DNA of 64,000 nt from Burkholderiales bacterium (GCA_026005015.1 BPKG01000002.1:62001-126000), one strand, 5' to 3'; positions 36,643 through 48,263 are shown, counted from the stretch's first letter. Translations and numbers: made by a program. Notes: generated by a model not told the origin, from the letters alone.

Positions 36643-37554
36643 TCAGCCGCGCATCACCAGCCACACGCCCGTGACGGCGAGCCCCATGCCCATCACCGCT
36701 GTGGAACCCAGCGTCTCGCCGAAAGCGAGCCAGGCGAGCACCGCGGTCACAGGGGGCGTGAGATAGAAGAGGCTCGTCACTCGGGCCGCTTCGCCCCGGC
36801 GCAGCATGAGGTACAGGAGGCTGATGGCCCCCAGGGAAAGCACCAATACAAGCCAGCCCAGGGCGAACAGGAATTCGCCGCTCCACACGATGGCACGGGA
36901 CTCCAGCCACCAGGCGAAGGGGGCGAGCACCAGGGCGGAGGCCACGAACTGGATGAGGCTCCCGGCCGCCAGGTCCGCGGCCCCGCCGTGACGCTTCTGG
37001 TAGAGGGTGCCTGCCGTGATGCTGGCAAGGGCCAGCGCGGCCCAGGCGAAGGCGGCCGGCAGCGCGCCTTCCCAGCGGAGCTTGTCCCATACCACCAGGG
37101 CCACGCCGGCCAGCCCCAGGGCGAAGCCCAGCCATTGGCGCGGGGTGACCCGCTCGCCCAGGAGCCGCGGCGCCGCGACGGCGGTGGCGAGGGGCTGCAA
37201 GCCCACGATCAGGGCAACCACCCCGGCGGGCAGTCCCTGGTGGATGGCGGAGAACACTCCGCCCAGGTATCCGGCGTGGAGCAGCACGCCGGCCGTGGCC
37301 ACGTGGGCGAACTCCCGGGGGTTGCGCGGCCAGCGATGGCCTAGCCCCAGGGCGAGGGGAGCGAGCAGGGCGACGGCGAGGGCGAAACGCAGGATGAGGA
37401 AGGTCAGGGGCTCGGCGTAGGGCAGGCCCAGCTTGGCGCCGATGAACCCGGTGCTCCACAGCAGGACGAAGAGCCCCGGCGCCGTCCGGACCAGCATCTC
37501 CCCGGTCGCCGGGGACGGGCGCCCGGCGGCCGGCGGCGATTCCCGCGGGCTCAT
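36643..37554 (-). CDS. EamA/DMT family transporter
   Basis: 303-residue inner-membrane permease with ten predicted segments in two EamA repeats: the first near AGLFVLLWSTGFIGAKLG and the second starting LASITAGTLYQKRHGG. The N-terminal ~20 residues are Pro/Gly-rich and cytosolic. Substrate unknown; family members export amino acids or metabolites. The start lies 18 bp downstream of the hslO stop on the same strand, so the two are likely cotranscribed. Confidence 0.9.
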   Translation of the reverse strand: MSPRESPPAAGRPSPATGEMLVRTAPGLFVLLWSTGFIGAKLGLPYAEPLTFLILRFALAVALLAPLALGLGHRWPRNPREFAHVATAGVLLHAGYLGGVFSAIHQGLPAGVVALIVGLQPLATAVAAPRLLGERVTPRQWLGFALGLAGVALVVWDKLRWEGALPAAFAWAALALASITAGTLYQKRHGGAADLAAGSLIQFVASALVLAPFAWWLESRAIVWSGEFLFALGWLVLVLSLGAISLLYLMLRRGEAARVTSLFYLTPPVTAVLAWLAFGETLGSTAVMGMGLAVTGVWLVMRG

Positions 37555-37572
37555 GCCGCTCTCCCGAGCGGC

Positions 37573-38448
37573 TCAATGCCGCGTGGCGCCCGGGGCGGTC
37601 ATTACCGCCGCGGCGAAAAGCTGCTCCGCGTCCACTGCGTCGAAGCCATAGCGGCGGTTGCAGAACTCGCAACGGACCTCCACCATGCCCTGCTCGGCGA
37701 CGATCGAGCGCACCTCATCGCGGCCCAGCATGCGCAGCATGGCCTCCACCCGCTCCCGGGAGCAGGAACAGCCGAAACAGACGGGCCTCGTCTCGAACAC
37801 GCGCACGTCCTCTTCGTGGAACAGGCGCCGCAGCAGCTCCCGGGGGGCGCAGGCTAGGAGCTCGCTCCGAGTGAGGGTGGCCCCCAGGGTGACGGCCCGA
37901 TTCCACAGGTCGTGATCGGAAGACGAGGTGCCGGGAAGCTGCTGCAGCAGCATGCCCACGGCCCGCTCCTCCCCTGCGGCCAGCCACAAGCGGGTGTCGA
38001 GCTGTTCCGAGCGCAGCATGTAGTGCTCGAGCACGGCGGCCACGCTCTCGCCCGCGAGATCGACGATGCCCTGATAGGTGCGGCGGCCCTCCCGGGGATC
38101 GAGGGTGATGGCGAACCTGCCGGGCCCCACCAGCTCGGAGAGGGGCCCTTCCCGCAGGTCGTCCTTCCAGTGGGCGAGGCCCCGCAAGGCCAGCTCGCTG
38201 GTGCACTCCACCACCAGCAGGGGGATCGGACCGTCCCCCTGCATCTGCATGATCATGGAGCCGGAGTACTTCAGGGTGGCGGAGAGGAGGGCCGCCGCCG
38301 CCATGGTTTCCCCCAGCACGTCCCGGACCGGGCGCGGGTAATCCCGGTTTTCCAGCACCGCCCGCCAGGTGGCGTCGAGGGCCACCAGCCCGCCGCGCAC
38401 GGCGGCATGCTCGAACAGAAAGGGCTGGAGAACGTCGTGCTGGTTCAT
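37573..38448 (-). CDS. hslO: Hsp33 redox-regulated chaperone
   Basis: Cytosolic holdase activated by oxidation. About 291 residues from the ATG at MNQHDVLQPFLF (38466 is an alternative start). The zinc redox switch is visible as CFGCSCSRE and, some 30 residues on, CEFCNRRY. The N-terminal substrate-binding domain holds GETMAAAALLSATLKY and GMLLQQLP. Divergent from glgC. The in-frame extension to 38544 would cover the shared promoter region. Confidence 0.93.
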   Translation of the reverse strand: MNQHDVLQPFLFEHAAVRGGLVALDATWRAVLENRDYPRPVRDVLGETMAAAALLSATLKYSGSMIMQMQGDGPIPLLVVECTSELALRGLAHWKDDLREGPLSELVGPGRFAITLDPREGRRTYQGIVDLAGESVAAVLEHYMLRSEQLDTRLWLAAGEERAVGMLLQQLPGTSSSDHDLWNRAVTLGATLTRSELLACAPRELLRRLFHEEDVRVFETRPVCFGCSCSRERVEAMLRMLGRDEVRSIVAEQGMVEVRCEFCNRRYGFDAVDAEQLFAAAVMTAPGATRH

Positions 38449-38510
38449 GGAAGACGGCTCGGGCATCGCGCACGCGTCGCGTTGACTCGGCGCTCGTCTC
38501 CGTGATTGAC

Positions 38511-38540
38511 TTGTCGCCGAAGCATGCACGTCATTATAAC
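38511..38540 (+). promoter_or_regulatory. Predicted glgC promoter
   Basis: TTGTCG (38511-38516), 18-base spacer, TATAAC (38535-38540). The predicted start is near 38547, 47 bases before the glgC ATG. It lies in the gap between divergent hslO and glgC. Confidence 0.5.
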
Positions 38541-38545
38541 CCACG

Positions 38546-38570
38546 GCGATGCCGGCCTTGCCGGCATCGC
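38546..38570 (+). promoter_or_regulatory. Strong hairpin in the glgC 5' leader
   Basis: Perfect 10-bp stem (GCGATGCCGG / CCGGCATCGC) with a 5-base loop, placed at the predicted 5' end of the glgC mRNA and ending just upstream of the GAAAGGAGGAAG ribosome site. No T-run follows, so it is not an intrinsic terminator. A 5' stabiliser, a protein-binding site or a duplex DNA operator are possible. Confidence 0.5.
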
Positions 38571-38593
38571 GGCCGCGGCGGAAAGGAGGAAGA

Positions 38594-39910
38594 ATGGGCG
38601 CGAGTCAGATCCAGAACGGCATGTCCGGCGCGAGCCGCGCCGACGCTTCTACTCGCTTCATCAGCCTGCTTACCAAGAATACCCTGGCCCTCATCCTGGC
38701 CGGAGGGCGGGGCTCGCGGCTCAAGCACCTGACCGACTGGCGGGCGAAGCCCGCCGTGCCCTTCGGAGGGAAGTTCCGCATCATCGATTTTCCCCTGTCG
38801 AACTGCGTCAATTCCGGCATCCGCCGCATCGGCGTCGTCACCCAGTACAAGGCCCAGAGCCTCATCACCCACATCCAGCGGGGCTGGAGCTTTCTCGGCG
38901 GCCAGCTCGGCGAGTTCGTGGAGGTCATGCCCGCCCAGCAGCGCGTCCAGGAAAGCTGGTACCAGGGCACCGCGGACGCGGTGTTCCAGAACCTCGACAT
39001 CCTGCGCTCCTACGAGCCCCAGTACGTCCTGGTCCTGGCGGGGGACCACGTGTACAAGATGGACTACGGGCGGCTGCTTGCCCACCACGTGTCCAACGCC
39101 GCCGACTGCACCGTGGGCTGCGTGGAGGTGCCCCGGGAGGAGGCGAGGGCCTTCGGCGTGATGGCGGTCGACGAAAACCTGCGCATCACCGAGTTCCAGG
39201 AAAAACCCGGCGACCCCAAACCCATTCCCGGCAAGCCGGACCTGGCGCTCGCCAGCATGGGCATCTACGTCTTCAATGCTCCGTTCTTGTACGAGCAGCT
39301 CATCCGGGATGCGGACGAGCCACGCTCGGAGCACGACTTCGGCCGCGACGTCATTCCCTACCTGATCCGGCGCTATCGGGTGTTCGCCCACCGGCTGCAG
39401 GACAGTTGCGTGAACATGGTGGAGGACGTTCCCTACTGGCGCGACGTGGGCACGGTGGACGCCTACTGGGAGGCGAACCTGGACCTCACCACGGTAAAGC
39501 CCCAGCTCAACCTGTACGACAAGCAATGGCCCATCTGGACCTACCAGGAGCAACTGCCGCCGGCCAAGTTCGTGTTCGACGAGGAGGGGCGCCGGGGCGC
39601 GGCGGTGGATTCCATGGTCTCGGGCGGCTGCGTGATCAGCGGCTCCACCGTGCGGCGCTCCCTTCTGTTCTCCGACGTGCGGGTCAATTCCTACTGCACC
39701 ATCGAGGACGCGGTGATCCTGCCCAACGTGCAGATCAGCCGCCGGGCAGTGCTCAAGAAGGTGATCGTGGACAGCCGCTGCATCATCCCCGAGGGGCTGC
39801 AGGTGGGCGTCGACCCGGAGGAGGACCGCAGGCGCTTCTACGTGACGGAGAAGGGGGTGACCCTGATCACCCCGGAGATGCTGGGCCAGCGGGTGCACCA
39901 GGTGCGCTGA
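38594..39910 (+). CDS. glgC: Glucose-1-phosphate adenylyltransferase
   Basis: Makes ADP-glucose for glycogen synthesis. 438 residues, starting at the ATG after GGAGGAAGA. Motifs: [11 protein letters not shown] (nucleotide loop), [27 protein letters not shown], the [10 protein letters not shown] metal site and the EKPGDP loop; a left-handed beta-helix C-terminus ([16 protein letters not shown]) follows. Its stop overlaps the ATG of the GH57 gene by one base (TGATG), so the two are coupled. Confidence 0.96.
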   Translation: MGASQIQNGMSGASRADASTRFISLLTKNTLALILAGGRGSRLKHLTDWRAKPAVPFGGKFRIIDFPLSNCVNSGIRRIGVVTQYKAQSLITHIQRGWSFLGGQLGEFVEVMPAQQRVQESWYQGTADAVFQNLDILRSYEPQYVLVLAGDHVYKMDYGRLLAHHVSNAADCTVGCVEVPREEARAFGVMAVDENLRITEFQEKPGDPKPIPGKPDLALASMGIYVFNAPFLYEQLIRDADEPRSEHDFGRDVIPYLIRRYRVFAHRLQDSCVNMVEDVPYWRDVGTVDAYWEANLDLTTVKPQLNLYDKQWPIWTYQEQLPPAKFVFDEEGRRGAAVDSMVSGGCVISGSTVRRSLLFSDVRVNSYCTIEDAVILPNVQISRRAVLKKVIVDSRCIIPEGLQVGVDPEEDRRRFYVTEKGVTLITPEMLGQRVHQVR

Positions 39911-41615
39911 TGCCAGACCCTTCCCGCAAGCTGGAGCTGGTGCTCCTGTGGCACATGCATCAGCCCGATTACCGCGACCACCGCACGGGGGAGTTCACCC
40001 TGCCCTGGGTGTACCTCCACGCCCTCAAGGATTACGCCGACATGGCCCATCACCTGGAGCGGCACCCAGGGGTGAAGGCGGTGGTCAATTTCGTACCGGT
40101 GCTCTTGGACCAGTTGGAGGATTACGCCGAGCAATTTCGCACGGGAACCGTGCGTGATCCCCTGCTGCAGCTCCTCTGGGCCCCGGACCTGGAGCGCCTG
40201 CCGGCGCCGGCCCGGCGCTTTATCCTGGACGCCTGCTTCCGCAGCAACCACCACACCATGGTGGAGCCCTTCCCGCCGTATAAGCGGCTCCACGAACTGT
40301 ACCGGCAGCTAGCCGCCCAGGGAGAAGCGGCCCTCGCGTACCTGTCCGGGCAGTACCTGGCGGACTTGCTCACCTGGTACCACCTCGCCTGGACTGGCGA
40401 GAGCGTGCGGCGCAGACACGAGCTAGTGCAGCGCTTGATGGCCCAGGGAGGGGGCTACAGCTGCGACGACCGCCGCGCCCTTTTCCGCCTGGTGGGAGAG
40501 GTGGTGGCGGAGATCGTCCCGCGCTACCGGCGGCTGGCGGCCTCCGGGCAGATCGAGCTTTCCACCACGCCCCACTACCATCCCCTCGCGCCCCTGCTCA
40601 TCGATTTCCGCAGCGCCCGGGAGGCGCTGCCCGAGGTGCAGCTGCCCCAGGCGGCCGGCTACCCCGGGGGGCGCACCCGGGTCGAATGGCATCTGGATTC
40701 CGCCTTGGAGAGCCATGCCCGTCGTTTCGGGGAGTCCCCGGCGGGGGTATGGCCGGCGGAGGGGGCCGTGTCCCAGCCCCTGCTCGAGCTCCTGGCGGGC
40801 CGCGGAGTGCGCTGGACCGCGAGCGGGCAGGCGGTGCTCGCCAACACCCTGCGCCGGGGCGCCGGCGGCCAGCCCCTCTCCGATCCCATCCATTGGCTCT
40901 ACCGTCCGTACCTGCACCACGGTCCGGCGGGCGAGATCGTCTGTTTTTTTCGCGACGACCAGCTCTCCGACCTGATCGGCTTCGAGTACAAGACTTGGTT
41001 CGGGCGGGACGCGGCCAACGACTTCGTCTCCCGGCTGGAGGACATCCGGCGGCGTTTCCCCGAAGGAGGCAACCCCCTGGTAAGCGTGATCCTGGACGGG
41101 GAGAACGCCTGGGAGTACTACCCTTACAACGGCTACTTCTTCCTCGAAGATCTCTACGCCCTGCTCGAGCGCCACCCCTGCATCTCCACCACCACCTACC
41201 GGGACATCCTGGCGAAGACGAAGGCGGCGCGCCGCTGCCGCCGGTGGTGGCGGGGAGCTGGGTCTACGGCACGTTTTCCACCTGGATCGGGGAGCCGGCC
41301 AAGAACCGGGCCTGGGACCTGCTCGCCGCGGCCAAGCAGCACTTCGACCTGGTGATGGAGAGCGGGCGCCTCACGCCCGAGGAAGCTCAAGCCGCGCACC
41401 AGCAACTGGCCGATTGCGAAAGCTCGGATTGGTTCTGGTGGCTGGGAGACGACAACCCGGAACACGCCGTGGCGAGCTTCGAGCAGCGCTTCCGCGCCAA
41501 GCTGGGCAACCTCTACCGCTTGCTCAAGCTGCCCCCGCCCGCGGCGCTGTCGACCCCCTTGAGCCACGGCCACGGCGAGCCCGAGGCGGGCGGGACCATG
41601 CGGCGCGCCTCTTGA
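39910..41615 (+). pseudogene. GH57 family alpha-glucan hydrolase/transferase, one frameshift
   Basis: A GH57 protein (corrected ~568 aa). It opens LVLLWHMHQPDYRD; the catalytic nucleophile Glu is in GVWPAEGAVSQPL and the Asp motif is in ILDGENAWEYYPYNG. At about 41220-41240 a base is missing: the frame of residues 1 to ~437 stops making sense after AKTK and the next frame continues with VVAGSWVYGTFSTW to the end at 41615. The resemblance is to GH57 alpha-amylase/amylopullulanase-like proteins of glycogen operons. The 1-base overlap with glgC supports a role in glycogen remodelling. Probably a consensus indel rather than a dead gene. Confidence 0.82.
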
Positions 41616-41622
41616 GGCGAGA

Positions 41623-43332
41623 TCAGGGGGAGGCCGCCAGGCGTCGCGCCCCCTTTGCCGACTCGGGCGGCTTTTTCTTGTAAAGCACCCACAGCTCGTT
41701 CTTGTCCCGGGGGCGGTTACCGTCCCAGACTTTTTCCCACTCCCCGGCGGGTTCAGTCCACTGGCGGGGATCGCCTTGCACGAGAAGCCAGGTACACGAT
41801 CCTTCGGTGCCGGTAGGGACGGGCCGGGTCACGATGCCAGCGAAATATTCCAGCATGGCGCGTTGCGCCTTGCCGAGATTGAGGCTGTCGAGGCAGGGCG
41901 GATTCACCGGAAGCGCGGTGCGGAGCGAAGCGACCACCGCGCGATAGGTCTTGGCGTGATCGATGTAGCCGACGAGCAGGGACATCATCAAGCACCACAC
42001 CAGGGTGAGGCCGCCGCACCACGCCAGCAGCGGGCGCTCCGCGTTCTTTCTCAGCACGGCGAGCAGCCCGACCCACGCCAGGGTGTAGGCGAGCCCCACC
42101 AGGAAGGGCACCAGACGGAAACCGAAGTTGTAACCCGGGCGCATGCGATCCAGGTGCCGGAACAGGCGCTCGGGCACTTCCAGCGCCAGGGGCACCCAAT
42201 AAAACCACGCCACCAGCGCCAGCACGCTGAAGCCGAGCACGGCGAACCAGTACAGGGAATTGGCCGCGCCCCGGCGCAGGGTGTAGATGCCGGCGCTGGC
42301 GAGGAGGGCCAGGGGAATCAGCAGCGGCAGGCCTTCCACGTCCCGGGCGCTGGTGGAAAGGCTGGCGCCCACGAGCATTACCAGGAAGGCCACGGCGGGC
42401 AGGTGCACGCCGGGATGCCGGAACCCGCCCCGTCCCTCGTGCCACAGGGCCCAGACGGCCAGGGGCAGGGCTGGCCAGGCGAACCAGGGCAGGGCCCGCA
42501 CGTAGAACGAGGCGCTTTCCAGCGTGAGGGACGCCAGTCCCGGAACACGCCCCAGGTCGGCGGCGAGCCAGGCGGAGAAGAGCGCTGGCGAGTGGCGGTA
42601 CAGAAGGTAGGGCCACGCGATGAGCCAGGGCGCGGCGAAGGCGAGCCCCAGCGCCAGGCAGATGGCCACGTTGCGGGTTCGCCACAGAGGCGAAGCGGCG
42701 GCCGCGCACGCCACCACGGCCGCGCTCAGCAGGGGCACCAGGAGCCCCTCCGACATGAAGGCCACGCCGATGCCGGTGCCGAAAAGAGCGCCCCCGGCGC
42801 CCGGACGCCGCAGCCCCGTCGCTAGCCCGCAGAACGCTACCGCGGCCCCGGCGAGCAGGGCCACGTCGGCGATGATCTGGTGGCCGCGGATGATGAGACC
42901 GAAGCAGCCCAGCAGGGAGAGGGCGCTCACCCATCCGTAGCCGCGCCCATAGAACTCCCGCCCGGTGAGCCCGACGAACAAGAACGTGAGGGCCATGAAG
43001 AAGCCGGTAGCGAGCCGGGCGCCGTCGTGCAGGGGCAGCAGAGGGGAGAAGAGCCGGGCGAAGGCGGCCGCCACCGCGTAGTACAGGGGGGGCTTTTCCA
43101 GCACCGGCTCTCCCGCCAGCGTGGGCACCAGCCATTCGCCGGTGCGGATCATGTGGTACACGATGCCGAAGTTTTCCGCCTCGTCGGGCTTCCATGGGTC
43201 GTGGCCCAGCAGGCCTGGAAAGATCCACGCCGCGATCACCAGGGCGAAGAGCCACCCAGGATGGGGCGGCTCCTGGACCTTCGCGTACGGCGAGTGGGGG
43301 GGGCGGAAGGGCGGCAGGGCCAAGGCGCTCAT
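41623..43332 (-). CDS. GT39-type membrane glycosyltransferase (ArnT/PMT-like)
   Basis: 569 residues, about eleven to twelve membrane helices. The first periplasmic loop carries DPWKPDEAENFG, with the acidic pair required by the PMT/ArnT family; EKPPLYY follows. The C-terminal ~150 residues form a soluble periplasmic domain (LVQGDPRQWTEP). Such enzymes transfer sugars from polyprenyl phosphate to lipid A or proteins. Start at ATG 43332; a further 53 in-frame upstream codons are Pro/Arg-rich and unlikely. Convergent with the GH57 gene, 7 bp apart. Confidence 0.86.
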   Translation of the reverse strand: MSALALPPFRPPHSPYAKVQEPPHPGWLFALVIAAWIFPGLLGHDPWKPDEAENFGIVYHMIRTGEWLVPTLAGEPVLEKPPLYYAVAAAFARLFSPLLPLHDGARLATGFFMALTFLFVGLTGREFYGRGYGWVSALSLLGCFGLIIRGHQIIADVALLAGAAVAFCGLATGLRRPGAGGALFGTGIGVAFMSEGLLVPLLSAAVVACAAAASPLWRTRNVAICLALGLAFAAPWLIAWPYLLYRHSPALFSAWLAADLGRVPGLASLTLESASFYVRALPWFAWPALPLAVWALWHEGRGGFRHPGVHLPAVAFLVMLVGASLSTSARDVEGLPLLIPLALLASAGIYTLRRGAANSLYWFAVLGFSVLALVAWFYWVPLALEVPERLFRHLDRMRPGYNFGFRLVPFLVGLAYTLAWVGLLAVLRKNAERPLLAWCGGLTLVWCLMMSLLVGYIDHAKTYRAVVASLRTALPVNPPCLDSLNLGKAQRAMLEYFAGIVTRPVPTGTEGSCTWLLVQGDPRQWTEPAGEWEKVWDGNRPRDKNELWVLYKKKPPESAKGARRLAASP

Positions 43333-43701
43333 CCTCGGCGTGGACCCCGGCGCCGGAAGGAGCGCGGGCGGCTTAGCGAATCGTGGGGCGGGCTGGATCC
43401 ATCGGGGAGCCGCGGATGCCAAGACGGGCTGGGGAAAAGAACGGCCGACGCGGTTGAACCGGAACGGAGCGGGGCCTCGGGCATGGGGCATATTTTAGCC
43501 GCATATCTTCCCGTTGCACCGCATCGCGCCCGAGGCGGACAGGCAGGACGGCTTTCCTGGGCCCGGCCCGGGCGGGGGAAAGAAGCGGTGCGCGGTCGAC
43601 GGAACGCCGTGGAGGCGCGAACGCCACCGTCGAACGTTCCGCTGGAGCGCTCGAAGAGGAAGTGTTAGCCCGGGCGAATCCGGGCGGAAAACGGCGGGGG
43701 C
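43333..43701 (+). other. Gap between rpmE and the GT39 gene
   Basis: 369 bp without a convincing gene. It holds the N-terminally extended reading frame of the GT39 gene (not favoured) and one 6-bp GC hairpin (43668-43685) that could end rpmE transcription but lacks a T-run. No tRNA or repeat seen. Confidence 0.5.
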
Positions 43702-43920
43702 TTAAGTATGAGCCGCGCGCTTGTTGCCGTATTTCTGGCGGAACCTCTCCACCCGCCCGGCGGTGTCTACGATCTTCTGGGTGCCGGTGTAGAACGGGTG
43801 GCACGCGGAGCACACCTCCACGTGCAGGTCCCGTCCCAGGGTGGAGCGGGTCTTGAAGGTGTTGCCGCAACTGCAGGTGACCGTGATCTCGGTGTATTTG
43901 GGGTGGATCTTTTCTTTCAT
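43702..43920 (-). CDS. rpmE: 50S ribosomal protein L31, zinc-binding form
   Basis: 72 residues, normal length. The four zinc ligands of the C+ paralogue are present: Cys16 and Cys18 (CSC), Cys37 and Cys40 (CSAC). AAGGAATGCGCC precedes the ATG. Proximity to rho, a few genes away, is common in betaproteobacteria. Confidence 0.97.
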   Translation of the reverse strand: MKEKIHPKYTEITVTCSCGNTFKTRSTLGRDLHVEVCSACHPFYTGTQKIVDTAGRVERFRQKYGNKRAAHT

Positions 43921-44009
43921 GGCGCATTCCTTGCCGCACGACGCCCGGCCGCAGGCGCCCAGAAAGACGCACATTATGTCCTACAAGCCCTTTGCGGACA
44001 AGGGCGTGC

Positions 44010-45035
44010 TCAGGCGAGGCGGCGGATCATCGCCTGGGCGAACTCCGCGGTGGAGGCGCGGCCGCCCAGGTCCCGGGTACGGACGCCGTCCTCGATCATG
44101 GTCGCTTCCAAGGCGCGTTTCAAGCGCGACGCCAGGTCGTCGCGGCCCACGTGCTCCAGCATCATGGCGGCAGCCAGCATCTGCGCCACAGGATTCGCGA
44201 TCCCCTGGCCGGCGATGTCCGGGGCGGAGCCGTGTACGGCTTCGAAGATGGCCGCGTCGCGCCCGATGTTCGCCCCCGGCGCGAGCCCCAGGCCGCCCAC
44301 CAGGCCGGCGATCAGGTCGGAAAGGATGTCCCCGAACAGGTTGGTGGTGAGAATCACGTCGAAGCGCCCGGGATCCAATACCAGTTGCATGGCGCAGGCG
44401 TCGATGATACGGTCCTCGACCTGGATCCGGCCTTCGTACTTCGCGCCCACCTCCCGCACCGTCTCCAGGAACAGGCCCGTGAGTGCCTTGAGGATGTTGG
44501 CCTTGTGCACGATGGTGAGCTTGCGGCGGCCGTGCTTCAGCGCGTAGTCGAAGGCGAACTGCGCCACGCGCCGGCAGCCCTCCCGGGTGATGATCCCGGA
44601 GGAGACGGCCGCGGCCCGCGGGTCGTCGCCCATCGGGATGTAGTGCTCGAAGCCCGCGTAGAAGCCTTCGGTGTTCTCCCGCACCAGCACGATGTCCACG
44701 CCCTCGTAGCGGCCGCCGGGAAGGAGCGTGCGGGCCGGGCGCACGTTGGCGTAAAGCTGGAACTCCTTGCGCAGTTGCACGTTGACCGAGCGGTAGCCGC
44801 CCCCCACCGGCGTCGTGAGCGGTCCCTTCAGGGCGAGCCGGGTGCGGCGGATGCTCTCCAGCGTCTCGGCCGGAAGCGGGTCCCCATGGCCCTCTACCGC
44901 CGCCATGCCGGCGAGGCGCCTTTCCCATAGGAAGGGGGCGCCCAGGGCGTCCAGGACCAGGAGCGTGGCGTCGGTGATCTCGGGGCCGATGCCGTCGCCG
45001 GGGATCAGGGTGGCGGGGATGCGGTCCATTCCCAC
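44010..45035 (-). CDS. Isocitrate/isopropylmalate dehydrogenase family, probably NAD-dependent isocitrate dehydrogenase
   Basis: 341-residue beta-decarboxylating dehydrogenase. GDGIGPEI at the N-terminus; SVNVQLRKEFQLYANVRP binds the substrate; VRENTEGFYAG and HKANILK are typical of short NAD-IDHs; GSAPDIAGQGIANP lies in the cofactor site. The SVNVxLRK pattern favours isocitrate over isopropylmalate (which would have a Leu-rich loop), but homoisocitrate cannot be excluded. The gene stands alone between rpmE and the divergent MFS gene. Confidence 0.86.
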   Translation of the reverse strand: MGMDRIPATLIPGDGIGPEITDATLLVLDALGAPFLWERRLAGMAAVEGHGDPLPAETLESIRRTRLALKGPLTTPVGGGYRSVNVQLRKEFQLYANVRPARTLLPGGRYEGVDIVLVRENTEGFYAGFEHYIPMGDDPRAAAVSSGIITREGCRRVAQFAFDYALKHGRRKLTIVHKANILKALTGLFLETVREVGAKYEGRIQVEDRIIDACAMQLVLDPGRFDVILTTNLFGDILSDLIAGLVGGLGLAPGANIGRDAAIFEAVHGSAPDIAGQGIANPVAQMLAAAMMLEHVGRDDLASRLKRALEATMIEDGVRTRDLGGRASTAEFAQAMIRRLA

Positions 45036-45225
45036 GGGTTAAGGGCCTTTCACGGTCGGGGATCTAAGATCTATTGTACTTGACTTGTGGGGTGACCGTG
45101 GCGTAGGTCTCGAGGGCGCCGGCCGGCGCCGCCGCCGCGGGCGGCCCAGGCAATCGCCAAAACGCTGCTTTTCTCACACCTAGGCATCATCGTAGGGGCG
45201 TCTTCGTGAAATATCCGGGCTAGAA

Positions 45226-46464
45226 ATGTTCGCTTCCATCTTTTCCCTGCTCTTCGGCACCGGCCTCCTGCTGGTCGGCATCGGCTTTTTCTTCACGCTG
45301 CTCGGGGTTCGCGCCGGCGTCGAGGGATTTTCCGATGCGGTGACCGGGGCCATGATGTCGTCCTATTTCCTGGGGTTCGTCGCCGGCAGCTATCTGTGCC
45401 CGCCGCTCATCCGCAGCGTCGGGCACGTGCGGGCCTTCGCCGCCATGGCGTCCGTCGCCTCCACCATGGCCGTGCTGCACGCCCTCAGCGTGGACCCCGT
45501 CACCTGGAGTCTGTTCCGGGCGATCACCGGAGCCTGCATGGTGGGCCTGTACATGGTGATCGAGAGCTGGCTCAACGCGCTCGCCACCAACAAGACGCGG
45601 GGCCGCCTGTTTGGCAGCTACATGACCGTCACCCTGGTCACCATGGCCCTCGGCCAGTACCTGCTCCTGGTGGGGGACGTGCGCACCTTCGTCCCCTTCG
45701 GCGTCGTTTCCGTCATTCTTTCCTTGGCCCTCGTGCCCATCGTGATGACCAAGGTGCAGGAGCCCAAGCCCGTGGTGACCCCGGTGATCCACCCGGCATC
45801 CCTGTTCCGCCGGGTACCCCTCGGCCCGACCGGCGCCCTCGCCTCGGGCCTGCTCAACGGAGCCTTCTGGGGCATGGGCGCCGTGTACGCCTACCGGATC
45901 GGTTTTTCCGAGACGGGCGTGGCCGCCTTCGTAAGCACCGCCGTGCTAGGCGGCGCGCTCCTGCAGTTTCCCATCGGGCGCTTCTCCGACAAGCACGACC
46001 GGCGGGCAGTGCTTACCGTGGTGAGCGTCCTCGGCGCCGTTCTGGCGCTGGCCGTCTTCACCCTCGCCTACCTATCCCACGCCGCGCTGATCGCCTGCGC
46101 TTTTCTCTACGGAGGACTCGCCTTCACCGTATACGGCCTGAGCGTCGCCCACGTGAACGATTTCATGCGGACGGAGGACACGCTGGAAGCCAGCCGGGCG
46201 CTGCTGCTCCTGCACGGCATCGGCGCGGTGATCGGGCCGGCCCTGGCGGGCTACCTGATGGACGCCCTCGGTGCGGGAAGCCTGTTCGTCTATTTCGCCG
46301 TGGTGCTGCTCCTCCTCGGCGCCTTCGGCTATGCTGAAAGCCGGAGGCCGGCGCCGGAAGGCGTCGCGCCGACCACCTTCATCCCCATGGGCGAGAGCTC
46401 GACCGAGGCCCTGGAGATGGACCCGCGCACGGAAGCCGCTCCCGCATCCGGGACGCCGGATTAG
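45226..46464 (+). CDS. MFS transporter (YcaD-like)
   Basis: 412-residue permease with twelve helices. The first cytoplasmic loop is replaced by YFLGFVAGSYLCPPLI and the loop 8-9 region contains FPIGRFSDKHDRRAVL, a degenerate MFS motif A. The family (YcaD/YfkF type) has no firm substrate. The C-terminal tail is acidic and cytosolic. A GAAATG start without a strong ribosome site. Convergent with rho. Confidence 0.88.
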   Translation: MFASIFSLLFGTGLLLVGIGFFFTLLGVRAGVEGFSDAVTGAMMSSYFLGFVAGSYLCPPLIRSVGHVRAFAAMASVASTMAVLHALSVDPVTWSLFRAITGACMVGLYMVIESWLNALATNKTRGRLFGSYMTVTLVTMALGQYLLLVGDVRTFVPFGVVSVILSLALVPIVMTKVQEPKPVVTPVIHPASLFRRVPLGPTGALASGLLNGAFWGMGAVYAYRIGFSETGVAAFVSTAVLGGALLQFPIGRFSDKHDRRAVLTVVSVLGAVLALAVFTLAYLSHAALIACAFLYGGLAFTVYGLSVAHVNDFMRTEDTLEASRALLLLHGIGAVIGPALAGYLMDALGAGSLFVYFAVVLLLLGAFGYAESRRPAPEGVAPTTFIPMGESSTEALEMDPRTEAAPASGTPD

Positions 46465-46558
46465 GCGCAACGGACTTCGGGCCACGAAGGGCGGCGTTTG
46501 TCGGCCGCCGAAGGGAGCAAGCCCGGCTCAGCCGCGGCCGAAGACCTCGAGGCCTGAC

Positions 46559-47818
<1,260 letters not shown>

Positions 47819-47936
47819 GTAGAACGACCCCGGAAAAACAAGGGAAGGAGAGGATGGGAGGATGCTGCGCCTGGAACCGGTCCGGGTCTTTTCGAATCAA
47901 GCTTTTAACTCGGACCGGGAGCCAAGGCTACTCGTA

Positions 47937-48263
47937 TTAAAGGTGGCTGTCAATAAAGGCCGTCAACTGGGATTTGGACAAAGCGCCGACCTTGGTGGCC
48001 TCCACGTTTCCGTTCTTGAACAGCATGAGGGTAGGAATGCCGCGGATTCCGTACCGGGGCGGCGTGGACTGGTTCTCGTCGATGTTGAGCTTGGCGACCT
48101 TGAGCCGGCCGGCGTACTCCCGGGCCACCTCGTCCAGGATGGGGGCGATCACCTTGCACGGGCCGCACCATTCGGCCCAGTAGTCCACCAGCACCGGGAT
48201 GTCGGATTTCAAGACTTCCGTCTCGAAGGAATCGTCGGTTACGTAACGTATGTGCTCGCTCAT
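47937..48263 (-). CDS. trxA: Thioredoxin 1
   Basis: 108 residues from the ATG before SEHIRYV. Active site WCGPC, cis-Pro loop GIPTLMLF. It reduces cytosolic disulfides and may serve the ArsC-type arsenate reductase. An upstream in-frame ATG (48296) adds 11 residues and is not favoured. Cotranscription with rho is likely. Confidence 0.97.
   Translation of the reverse strand: MSEHIRYVTDDSFETEVLKSDIPVLVDYWAEWCGPCKVIAPILDEVAREYAGRLKVAKLNIDENQSTPPRYGIRGIPTLMLFKNGNVEATKVGALSKSQLTAFIDSHL

Noticed and set aside
38506-40000. Long plus-strand reading frame before the GH57 start
   Set aside because: It is the alternative frame of glgC; the GH57 protein begins at ATG 39910, which overlaps the glgC stop.
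43668-43685. 6-bp hairpin downstream of rpmE as terminator
   Set aside because: Short stem and no T-run on the minus strand.
45061-45110. Promoter for the MFS gene (TTGACT at 45080)
   Set aside because: No acceptable -10 box at 16-18 bases.
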